Assembly (NCBI GenBank): GCA_010015745.1 | Contig: ML978183.1 | Span: 1 to 64,000 of the forward strand | Length of the DNA: 64,000 nt | Direction of reading: 5' to 3' | From: Setomelanomma holmii | Taxonomy: Eukaryota; Ascomycota; Dothideomycetes; Pleosporales; Phaeosphaeriaceae | Shown: positions 55,572 to 64,000 of the stretch, piece by piece | Numbering within the stretch: the stretch's first letter is position 1 | How the letters are laid out: each line of letters begins with the position of its first letter | Program-made: the position numbers and the translations under genes | The notes under the pieces: generated by a model | What the model was told of the DNA's origin: nothing | Databases searched by the model: none | What the model saw: only the letters and a program-made list of their open reading frames with translations

Positions 55572-55773
55572 TGTCAGATATTGCAATGAATAGATATTGA
55601 TGCACTTGATGGTATTGATGGTATTGATGGTTGATTGATGATTATCGTGATCGTTCTGATTTTTGTGTTCTGCAGTTTGTGGTTTTCCACAATGGAGGGG
55701 CACCTGCATAAGCGCACTACCTCCTGATAGGCCCTAAACTTGATGTCCAATAGTACCTTAACTATATCTGACA
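55572..55773. mobile_element. Solo LTR (202 bp) with 5-bp target duplication
   Basis: The ends are TGTCAGATAT and ATATCTGACA (TG...CA, perfect 10-bp inverted ends). The flanks carry a perfect 5-bp duplication GAAGC at 55567-55571 and 55774-55778. The homologous region near 61120 lacks the insert, which confirms it as an insertion. A 202-bp length is short for an LTR, so a small MITE is the alternative, but the TG/CA ends and 5-bp duplication favour a solo LTR. Inside there is a short TGATGGTAT tandem stretch (55607-55640). Confidence 0.75.
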
Positions 55774-55974
55774 GAAGCTTAAGTTATCGCGGCAAGACAG
55801 CTCTAAAAGCAGAACATTTAATCTGAATTAACGTGTTCCACCACCTGGCGCGCGAAAATTGCGATGGCCACTACAACTTCAACCAATTGTTTCTCAACTA
55901 CCACTTTATATAATAGATAGAAATTCTAGATTTACAACGATTGAAGTACGTACCAGAATTTGACTAAATTAAAT

Positions 55975-56452
55975 TATGCCAAAAGACGTTGTGGGAGTCG
56001 GATTGTGCGCCCGCTGCGAGAGGTAGGTATCACTGCCTTCTCAACCTCAGCAGTATCCTCAGCAACAACAGCGACAGCTAGAGCTGCAGGAGGTTTGAGG
56101 CTACGCCTCTTACCCTTTTGGGACAATTTTAGATCGTTTTGCAGTAATATTTTGAGCTCTCTCCAAGCTGACGTTTGGCAACTTCAGAGGAGAAATTCCT
56201 AATCATCTCTCTTGTAGGTGGAAGGCCTCTCTTTTTAAGCTTCTCAATGTATCTTATAAGCTCCATCTCTTGTTGTGGGCTCAGGGCTTGTTGGTCGGCG
56301 TACCCCTCCTGTTTTGACCGTGTCACGCCCCTCCATCTTCTTCCCAACGTAGATCTCTGCACGCCATACTTATCAGCAATCTCTCTTAGAGAGAATTGCT
56401 CTCCTTCTTTACGCGATTTTAAGTCTTCAGTTGCCTCATCAATGGGAGCCAT
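55975..56452 (-). pseudogene. Pogo transposase with internal deletion
   Basis: The N-terminal psq/CENP-B helix-turn-helix is readable from MAPIDEATEDLKSRKEGEQF, through LREIADKYGVQRSTLGRRWR and MELIRYIEKLKKRGLPPTRE, to SSEVAKRQLG. It then passes near 56140 into a C-terminal-like tail (QKGKRRSLKPPAALAV, then TSRSGRTIRLPQRLLA, stop at 55975). The whole DDE catalytic domain is absent. It is an inverted relative of the fragment at 58729-59100. Confidence 0.75.
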
Positions 56453-56564
56453 GGTTGTAGAGTTATCGTGTGTTGAAGTTGGGGAGTTAGGACGCGTCAC
56501 GGTGTTCGGCGGGGCACAAGGCCGATCCGGGCACGTTAACTTACCCGTGTGGTACGTTAGAGCT

Positions 56565-56800
56565 TTTTGGACCCAGCGTTTGCCCGTTCAAGCCACCCTA
56601 ACTTATTAACCCAGCTATTTTCGCAGTAGTAGCTGTAGTATAGGTAGAGGCAAATAGCAACGTAATAGATAGCTCTGGCGTCGAATTCGAGTAATAATTG
56701 TCTGCTTTGCGCCAAGCAGCGTTGAGGTTTAACTTGAGGAGGTCCTCTACCGGTAGGGCTTCGCGATGAGCGTTGAAGTCGACATTTTTGTACAATCGAA
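56565..56800 (-). pseudogene. hAT transposase C-terminal fragment
   Basis: Two overlapping minus-strand frames carry pieces of one sequence: MYKNVDFNAHREALPVEDLL with LNLNAAWRKADNYYS in one, and YYCENSWVNKLGWLERANAG in the other. Together they align with the hAT element at 39-42 kb (VDYNAHDEAPEDHL, YCEASWSDKPNWLDNNN). The frame change between them shows decay. It gives independent evidence that the stop after LRAA in the larger copy was a Trp codon. Confidence 0.75.
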
Positions 56801-57178
56801 GACGGTCTCGTGGGAAACGTTGCTAAAACCTCAATTAAAATAATCAAGTTAAGTTGTTCAGTTTTTGCGGCTAAGATTGAATTGCTTGCAGATTTGTATG
56901 GGCTCGATTAGGTTGATTGAATTGCGAAAATCAATTAAGTCAATCAATCTGTCCAATCGATATTGATTATTTCCTCCTCTAGGTGATAAAGTGTGAGACA
57001 TATATAATAGCGGAATACGGAAGGAAATTGCACAACTAAAAAGCAAGAGAACAACTGCCGTGTCTCTAATGTATGCCTAACTACTCGAAAAGTGGAATGA
57101 TATGAGATCCTTACTGCACTCGTGTTTCTTGCAACCAAACGCCTCCCCCGTGAACTTAGAACAAATTGTGACAAATTC

Positions 57179-58467
57179 TCAATCATCTTCCAACAAGTCG
57201 TACCATTCTGTGTTCTCTCGAACAAGTGACCACATATACTTCTCCAATTTGGCTGCGCACTTGACGTATATCGTCGACGGGTCGTTGTAAAGTCGACAAT
57301 TATTGAAGACCAGCTTAAGGTCATCGATGAGCAGTTTTGGAGTAGTATAAAAGCCGTTCTCAAGCCTCTCTTCCATAGTCGACAAATCCATCGGTAATGT
57401 AACAGTATTGTAATAGTCGGGGACTTCGTCTTTATCGACTGGTTTTAGGAAAGGCCATGCTTGCTTGTGGTTTTGTATTTGGTACAGAAAAACCCGACAA
57501 ACATTGAAATGTCGACCTCGACGCGGTTCACGTGATAATGCATCCATCTCCGGAGACCAGCCGGTAGCCTGTATAGCAGGGATGGATCGTGGATCGATTG
57601 GAGTTATGACACCGTTGGCCCATTGCTGAGGCGGTTGATTGATGACGTGGCTTTTGCTCAATGTGCGAATCTTAGCGTGAACCGTTTCTCTCAGCTTTAG
57701 GAGCATACGTCCAACCTCAAGGTAACGAATCCGAGGAAGCATAGTGCACTGCATCAGTGTACCTCCCTCATAGTCTTTGATATAACCCATCCAGTCCGAT
57801 TTTAGAAGAGTAATTTCTTTAGTAAAGCCTTGCTTTTGAAAATATCCAGTGGCGAAATTGTCGGCGTAGGTTAGGAAATGCATAACAGGAGAAGTGGCTT
57901 TAACATAGTCCTTCAAATGGGCCATGAGATGCGCGCCGTAGCCTTTGACTTGCTGATCCGATGAGACTGCGCAAAACACAATTTCGGCAAACTTGTGGTT
58001 CCGAAATTCGCGGTATGTTATACCACCGATGACCTCAAGAGGGACTTTGACGATAGCCATAGAGAGGTGAGTGCGGTCATACACGAGGCGTGCGATGTAG
58101 TCCTTAGGCATCTTTGGGAGTTGATTTTGAAACAAGTTCTTGAGACCCGCGAGCACGATCGCACTTACTCTGCTGCCATCATTATTGACAACTCGAAATT
58201 CGATCTCGCCTCTACGTTCCTCAATAACTGCAGGCTTTGAATTACTTAGTAGATGTCCTTGTTAGTATGACTTTGACATACCTTCTCAAGAAAAGGAACC
58301 CTGAAATTTGGCTTTAGTTCATGATCGTTTGAAATTGTTGGTAGCGCTTTAAGGTTTTCAATTCTCTTTGTGGCGGGCGCATCCTCCAGTTCTTCAGAAG
58401 CCGTACGCTTCGCAATGCGAAGATCGCCAGCAGCCACTGCATCTGAGTTCGTGTTTGTTGCCTCCAT
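57179..58467 (-). CDS. GCN5-type histone acetyltransferase with bromodomain
   Basis: This is a GNAT lysine acetyltransferase of the Gcn5 family. In SAGA/ADA complexes, Gcn5 acetylates histone H3 in the nucleus. Two exons (58282-58467, 57179-58234) encode 413 aa; the 47-nt intron has GTATGT, a CTAAC-like branch and CAAAG. The start at 58467 is the first in-frame ATG. The HAT domain shows AVIEERRGEIEFRVVNNDGS, FAEIVFCAVSSDQQVKGYGA (general-base Glu and acetyl-CoA loop), TYADNFATGYFQKQGF and YIKDYEGGTLMQC. The bromodomain covers AWPFLKPVDKDEVPDYYN to LIDDLKLVFNNCRLYNDPST, with the acetyl-lysine Asn present. No frame breaks are seen, unlike everything around it. The N- and C-terminal regions look diverged, so it is probably a paralogue of the main GCN5. 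It lies between inverted pogo fragments inside the island. Confidence 0.9.
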
Positions 58468-58728
58468 TTCAATTGTTTGCTGATGACAAAGCAGATTTGG
58501 AGGGGGATGTCCAGCCTGAATCAAACTATTTCTCCATGCTCTATGAGAAATGCGTGTTGGTGATCTGTCGCTCGGTGGTGTTGTGGAGACCAAGACTTGC
58601 ACGCACTTAATTAATCTCCGGCCGAGAAGCTGACTAATACTCTGTCCGTGCGCGTGATGCCCGTGTTCGCCTAATACCCGACAACACGAAAGTAGTGCTA
58701 CACTTCAACACGCGATATTTCAACGACC

Positions 58729-59100
58729 ATGGCCCCGATTGATAAGGCGCTTGCAGCAATCGAATCGCTGAAATCAGGAGAAATATTTTTATACTAGCAT
58801 ACTAGCATACACTGATAAATATGGTGTTGAGCGATCAATGTTGAGATGCAGGCACCAGGGCATTTGCACCGACCGCAACACCAAGATACGCCAGTAGAAG
58901 AAGCTTACCATCCACGAAGAAACAGAGCACGTACGCTATATTGGAGAGCTCTCCGCACGTTACCTAGCATCTACACGAGAGATGGTACAAAATTTTGCAT
59001 CCTGAGTAGCTCAACAACCAGTCTCAGAGTCGTGGGTTACGCGCTGAATTAACACCAACCGCCTCTATCTTATCTATCGATGGACAACTGGGGTAGGTAT
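58729..59100 (+). pseudogene. Pogo transposase N-terminal fragment
   Basis: It starts MAPIDKALAAIESLKSGEIF, like the copy at 56452 (minus), and shares its upstream sequence (ACTTCAACAC-CGATA...ACCATGGC). After a small disruption with short TACTAGCATACTAGCATA repeats, the frame reads DKYGVERSMLRCRHQGICTD, KKLTIHEETEHVRYIGELSA and RYLASTREMVQNFAS, broken by TAG and TGA stops. The DDE domain is missing. Confidence 0.8.
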
Positions 59101-60944
59101 AGCAATTACCAATACATGTTGAGTTGACGATAAGATAGGAGTAGATGCCGCAATGATACACTAAATGCTTCTAATGGGTTTTTGAGGGCAAGACGTAGTC
59201 GAGCTAGATGGTGGTGGACGCAACGAAGCAGGAAAGCGAGCCTTAATCGATAAGCAAAGGAACATTGGCCTTCTGAAGGATTGGACGGAGTCCGTGTGGC
59301 CTGCTCTTTCGAAATTTCTGCGACTACGTACCAAGCAGGTCAGCGCAGTACCACTTCAGGCAATGAGGCGAAGTAGCTGAGTCCCATATGTATTCATCGC
59401 GTGACATTCAACTTTGTAGCCTTGAGGTATGCGACGGCAGGTGTGGAGCTGCGTTGCGGCCGGCGACGCGAAGTGGGTGGTGAGCAAGCATAGCTGCACC
59501 TTAGGTCATGGCTTAGCCAGCCGAAGTTTTGCCGATTGTTTAGAAGTCGGACACTGCACGCATTGCGAACGGACTACATGCCGGCCCATGGCGCACGGTC
59601 GGCAACCTCGATACAACCACACAACGCAGTACCCGCCATCATGCTCATCTTCTACAACCTTACTCTCTATGAAGCGTAAAGCTCTTGAAGATTACCCCGT
59701 GCACGAGCGTCGCCGTCTTGAATCGTTACATAGCTCTGCGTCTAGAACCGACAATGGCTGGAAGCGCTCGGAGCCCGCAGCTAAGGTATATCTAGCCCAT
59801 CGTCGCCCTTGCCAGCGTTTTCCACAACCTTACGCAGCCTGCAGACCGTGAGCGGCCCTTCACCGACTGAGCCTATGACATTATTGGAAATCTCACTCAT
59901 AGCGAATTGTTCAGTGCTTAGGGATGCTGAAAACTGCGTGCCCTCAACCACGTCGCTTTCATCGCGGCAATTGTTGACGGGACAAGCACTCCATCACTTG
60001 CAGCAGTTAATCACAGCTGGTGAGACCCTAGAGGACATGGCAGCAATACCTACACCGCGAAGCGCAATGTCGAATGGCCGCGATCGTCGCGCATCACGTC
60101 CTGCACGCTCTCAAACATCTCGGACACCCAGTCCCTGCAAGAAGACGTCCGCGCAGACATAATCAACACGGAGCATACACCACGCCGGATACTTCATAGA
60201 CCACCACGATCAGCTACCATCTACGACAGACGATGAGCTCTGGCGGATCTTAAGGCCCGACTCACGGCAAAATCTGGCGACATGCGAGTTGACAGCCTAG
60301 TACTAGAGGGAGTCCCACAAAGCCGAATGGAAGGCAAGCCTCTACCAATCTCTTGAGGAAGGCCGCCGAGGTCTCGCACGGCGCACTGAAAGCACACATA
60401 TCAGAGAAAGGTATGCTCACTGAATGGTGAAGCTTTATGATAGCGCGCTCACAGCATGACTTAGTTTGGTATCCTAACCTCGAGCCACTAGGGCCGTCGC
60501 GATTGTTAGTGAGCGGCGGGGACGGCAATGGAATATACACACCGCGCTCAGCACAAATCGATCTGCCACCGTCCTACCCCTTGGACGCTGCAGCCACACT
60601 TCAATGGACTGTACCATGACTGCCACCATCTAGTATTGTCACAGCAGACCCCTACCACACATCGACTCCGAAACCGGATATAACAGTTGGGCTCGCACAC
60701 ACTGGGTTTGGATCACGGCAACAGCGACGTCTTGTCGAGCACCAGACATCTGCGTCAATACTGAGCGACCCGCATGCAGCTGAAAATTCAGGTGCGCATG
60801 GAACGCAACTTCGATAGTAGCAAGAAGCTTACTGGTGTTCGAAACTGGACTGCGATAAGTGCACTGTCAACTAAACCAGCCACTTCTATTCTTGATGAAT
60901 AACAAGCAGCATTACATTTGTAGTTCAAGTTAAGTACAGTCCCT
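59101..60944. other. Transposon-island filler, no supported gene
   Basis: About 1.8 kb. Frames up to ~140 codons exist (for example one with MKRKALEDYPVHERRRLESL starting at 59669), but they lack recognisable domains. The left terminus expected for the Fot1-like element at 60.9-63.4 kb is not present here, so that element is truncated on this side. Confidence 0.4.
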
Positions 60945-61399
60945 AGCGACGCCGCCACCCTAGTCGGTACTTCCAGCCTACGCGAGCTCCTAAATTGGCT
61001 AGTGTAGAGCACCTATACAGCTCACGTAATCTACTAAAATGTATCTTACGCTTAGCTTCCGGCAAACCCGGCTCCAAGGGCTGGAAGCAAGATTACTGTC
61101 ATGCACATCTTTAACGAGTGAAGCTCAGTGCGGCAAGACAGCTCAAAAGGCAGAACGTTTATTCTTCACTTATACATCAGCGCCACTGGTGCCGTCCATG
61201 GCGCTGGCTCCTGCGCATTGCTCCCCCTTGTCGTCTTGTCCTTTGAGGCTGACGCCCCTGCCTCTTGCGACGCCGCCTCGTCCTCCCCTTCTCGCGTAGG
61301 AACTTTACGCTTACGACCACGCTTTCCCTTGCCCTTACCCGCGACAGCTTTCTCTTTAGCAGCGCGTGCCACACGAGCCTTGTCAAGGTCCTCATAGCT

Positions 61400-62925
61400 C
61401 ATCACCTTCGCCGTACCTACAACTAGCGACTGAGTCGACTATTGAACCTTTGCCTCGCTGTTGATCTTGTACAAAAGTCGGTTGTGATCTTGAAGGAGGC
61501 TTTATCTAGCAAGGGATATCTTTGCAGCGCTTGCGAGCTTTTGTACACGCCTCTGTAGACGTTGTCTGCTTGCCTCGTTAAATGCACAAACATCCTGGTT
61601 GATAAGGTCATGTAACGACGTCAGGCCCTCTACAGTCCTAGGCTTGACGGGCGTCAGCGGTGCTTCTTTGTGAGAGGAGGACACTGCGACTATGGCGTTA
61701 GAACTACTGAGCTCTATGGGTGGCTTCGGCATGTCACGCAGTACTCTCTCTAGGTTAAGGGAAATAAGTCTGCAGCAGCCTACCCAGCTGTAATATTGCG
61801 CTTAGTTAGAGCTTTATCCCTTACTAGTTTGTAAAGGTAGGTGAAATGCTCCTTCCTAATGTTAGCTACACCGCCTCAGTTAAGTCGCTCAACTTCATCG
61901 CGATATGCGGTCTTTAAGGGCGCAAAGGCCGAAAGGTCACAGGGCTAGAGCTCGTGTGAAGTGTGGGAGGGTAGTTAACATAGGACAATGTTGTTTGCAA
62001 AGCAAAACTCCAAGATCTTAAGGGTTTCGTGTATCCTGAAGCTATCGCAGATCAATACCCGTGGTTTTCCATTAGCTAGTCCTTTAGTTTGGGGATCAAA
62101 CACGCGCGTAAGCCACTCTAAGCTAATCTTAGAGTCAGTGTACCCATTCTCGGAAAATCTATAGTGCCAGCCAGGGGTCGGATAGGTGGTCCAGCTACTT
62201 CGATGGGTCGAAGCAGGCCAGATTACAAGAGGGTGCAATGACCTACCGTCAGCGCTGATACATTCTATAGCAGTAACCGTTGTCCGCTATGCAGCATCGC
62301 CTCTATGCCCACGTAGATCGTTCCTGCCTACAAGAACCTCAACAGAGCCCAGCATGCTTAACATGACTCCTGTCTCGTCCATGTTGTAGACATTCTCTAG
62401 CAGGACAGCTAGATTCTAGAGTACCTTGCTAATCACTTTAAACCAGTCCATCACCTTACCGTATATTTGAGTCTCATGACGTTTCCAGTCTATCGACCTA
62501 ACTCTTCTCACTTTGAGTGTAGGATGGCGTTTCTCGAAGGCTCGTGCCCAGTTCGGGCCCGGAGGCTTCAGTGGCTTACTCGCATTATTCCGTCGGTGGG
62601 CAATGCTGTAGGCTAGCGTAGGTACATACTTAATGCGGACAGGTTGTCTAAAACTAGACATTAGTAATAAGAATGCAATAAGAGCTTTCTCCTCCTCTAC
62701 TGTTAGGTATTGCTGGCCTCGTGCCTTATCCTGGATTGAGGGCCGCCCGCGGGCGCGTTTGTACAGGGTAGTAGTGGGGACACCGCCCCAATCTGCCATA
62801 GCAGCCCATGTGCCGGATACATCTAGAGGAGCCTGTGCTAGGACCTCGCTGGCTGTGTCCATGCCGTGGATCGTGGTGGTACAACGCGCACGTGTGACAG
62901 ATGGCCACAAAGGGTCCTCAGACAC
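61400..62925 (-). pseudogene. Degenerate Fot1/pogo DDE transposase
   Basis: Reading on the minus strand, the N-terminal helix-turn-helix is GTWAAMADWGGVPTTTLYKR, ARGRPSIQDKARGQQYLTVE and PNWARAFEKRHPTLKVRRVR. A TAG near 62417 precedes LAVLLENVYNMDETGVMLSM (first catalytic Asp). The DDE core continues with HPLVIWPASTHRSSW and PRVLICDSFRIHETLKILEF (second Asp), then LPSHTSHELQPCDLSAFAPL. Several more in-frame stops follow, down to a tail around 61600. No ATG begins the frame at 62925. Decayed and inactive. Confidence 0.85.
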
Positions 62926-63363
62926 GTTGCCAAAAATAGTGCATTATTCATCTGATGAGCTTATCGTATTATATTGTACACTAAGCTTTATGCGGCGCGG
63001 GGTAAATAAGCTAAGCGAGGCCTCTAAAGTCTCAACCGTCCGGACATTTTCGGACTACACCACACTTAGGCTAGATGATCCTTAGATCTTCATAATAGCC
63101 TCTGTTGCTTCTGTGATATCTTAAAGAGTCCCTAAACTGCCTAATGTCGTCTTTAGACATGCTCTTACAGGGGTAGGAAGCTTATGCTGTCTAAGAAGCC
63201 TCAAGGGGAATTGTGTATTGCGTAAGCTAAAGCTATGTATTTTTTAGGCTGCGCAATTAGTATTAATAGAGAATATACGAAAGAAGAGGCTCTCTATATC
63301 TGCATCTCAACAGCATAAATGTGAAAGGTAAAGGATGCTAACAGGACAATCTTATTCCTGCAC

Positions 63364-63394
63364 GGGGTGTTTTCCGTTACGTAGTGACGGACGT
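63364..63394 (-). repeat. Right inverted terminus of the 8.4-kb island
   Basis: This is the reverse complement partner of 55025-55055 (27 of 31 positions). It is followed by TA. Confidence 0.85.
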
Positions 63395-63522
63395 TAGTCA
63401 CTTTTGTGTTCATGATCTCCGAAAGCTCCGAATCATCTCCTCCAATCTCCATGCCATCTCCGCCAGTCGAAAGACGCGCAATCGTCATGCTTCAGTCAGC
63501 CGCAATTCAGCGATCATTAACA

Positions 63523-63903
63523 TCATTGTTGGCATGATCTTACACTGTCATATCCACTTATTAAACGAATTCTCCACCTAATGATAGTATTCCAGCAGCA
63601 ATGAGCCGCAAGTAGCCAAGTTTCTCTGACAATGCTGGCTTTGTTGCGCGTACGATACTGAATCCCAATCCTATCGGCATAGTAAATGACAAACGCGCCG
63701 TCTGAGATAACGATTATGGAGACGATGTATAAAAATGACGATAGCACATTGCTTGAATCGGTCTGCAAAGTCTTCAGGGACATGCCGGGGATGAGGTCAT
63801 GACGAAGATGGACTTCGCAATCTACCAAGATATAATGGTTGACCATATGCACCCAAAAGACTGCTAACTTAGTGGAAGAGTACTCGTCGACGATGCTAAA
63901 CAT
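63523..63903 (-). CDS. Hypothetical protein, possible membrane fragment
   Basis: This is a 126-aa frame with an ATG at 63903 (MFSIVDEYSSTKLAVFW). It has hydrophobic stretches (NVLSSFLYIVSIIVISDGAF). The arrangement HLRHDLIPGMSLKTLQTDSS then LYIVSIIVI, then YYADRIG faintly resembles one transmembrane hairpin of fungal rhodopsin/Pth11-like receptors. This is weak. It may be an exon of a gene running beyond the window or a chance frame. Confidence 0.25.
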   Translation of the reverse strand: MFSIVDEYSSTKLAVFWVHMVNHYILVDCEVHLRHDLIPGMSLKTLQTDSSNVLSSFLYIVSIIVISDGAFVIYYADRIGIQYRTRNKASIVRETWLLAAHCCWNTIIRWRIRLISGYDSVRSCQQ

Positions 63904-64000
63904 GTCTCAAGTGCGCCAGTTAGTCTATTCACGGTCTCACGGCTAATCACGTTTGTAGCAAAACGGAAGCAAACCTACATACACGCTAGCTGAGGGTAGA

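Larger units (their letters stand above)
55025..55830 (-). mobile_element. Fot1-like element, terminal fragment with solo LTR
   Basis: It begins with ACGTCCCTCACTGGGTGACG next to TA (55023-55024). The part 55393-55568 plus 55787-55825 aligns with 60948-61165 of the Fot1-like element downstream, in the same orientation (for example GCCACCCTAGTCGGTACTTC and GCGGCAAGACAGCTC). The two halves are separated by a solo LTR here and are contiguous there. This is therefore the 3' terminal piece of a second copy of that family. Confidence 0.75.
60945..63394 (-). mobile_element. Fot1/pogo-class transposon, truncated at its 3' side
   Basis: The 5' terminus (reverse-complemented end at 63394, starting ACGTCCGTCACTACGTAACG) is next to TA at 63395-63396. 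It contains a degenerate DDE transposase on the minus strand. The left part (60948-61165) aligns with 55393-55825. Its own left terminus is missing. Confidence 0.8.

Noticed and set aside
55600..55645. Short TGATGGTAT tandem units looked like a CRISPR or minisatellite.
   Set aside because: There are only a few imperfect units without spacers, inside a solo LTR. It is simple low-complexity sequence.
59669..59851. A small frame starting MKRKALEDYPVHERRRLESL as a new gene.
   Set aside because: It is short, in a transposon island full of decayed sequence, and has no recognisable domain.

Overview
The window is nuclear DNA from a filamentous ascomycete (Pezizomycotina). The evidence is the many short GT-AG introns (about 44-122 nt), fungal Zn2Cys6 regulators, HET/NACHT-type sequence, STE50, a Spg1/Tem1 GTPase, and transposon relics whose stop codons look like repeat-induced point mutation (RIP). 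Dothideomycetes would fit, but that is only a guess. There are no phage, plasmid or CRISPR features.

Layout. 1-3.7 kb holds a broken HET-NACHT-WD40 (fungal NLR) relic lying between two similar ~58-bp sequences that end like pogo-class transposon termini. 4.2-10.6 kb has a UPC2-like Zn2Cys6 regulator, a divergent MFS transporter with a frameshift, and an SRR1-domain protein. 12.7-37.1 kb is a dense housekeeping block: HIBCH and mitochondrial EF-Tu (head to head), an RFTS-domain protein, a Zn2Cys6 regulator, exosome CSL4, Spg1/Tem1 and RRB1 (head to head), STE50, SUS1/ENY2, CDC48 and an AIG2-like protein. 37.6-45.7 kb is decayed: a C2H2 zinc-finger pseudogene, a pogo/Fot1-class element with an hAT element nested in it (perfect 8-bp target duplication), and an M28 aminopeptidase pseudogene with two lesions. 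45.9-54.6 kb returns to intact genes: a RING protein, a GEN1/Yen1-like nuclease, a Zn2Cys6 regulator with a long zinc-cluster loop, and a beta-lactamase-fold hydrolase. 55.0-63.4 kb is a second transposon island bounded by inverted 31-nt termini next to TA dinucleotides. It contains pogo, hAT and solo-LTR remains around one apparently intact gene, a GCN5-type acetyltransferase with bromodomain.

The housekeeping genes serve unrelated pathways. Two divergent pairs may share promoters. The most unusual feature is the intact GCN5-like gene inside the 8.4-kb transposon-bounded segment. The decay of non-essential genes is concentrated next to the transposon islands. Exon boundaries were worked out by hand from splice signals and reading-frame continuity. 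Where two models remain possible, the entry says so.
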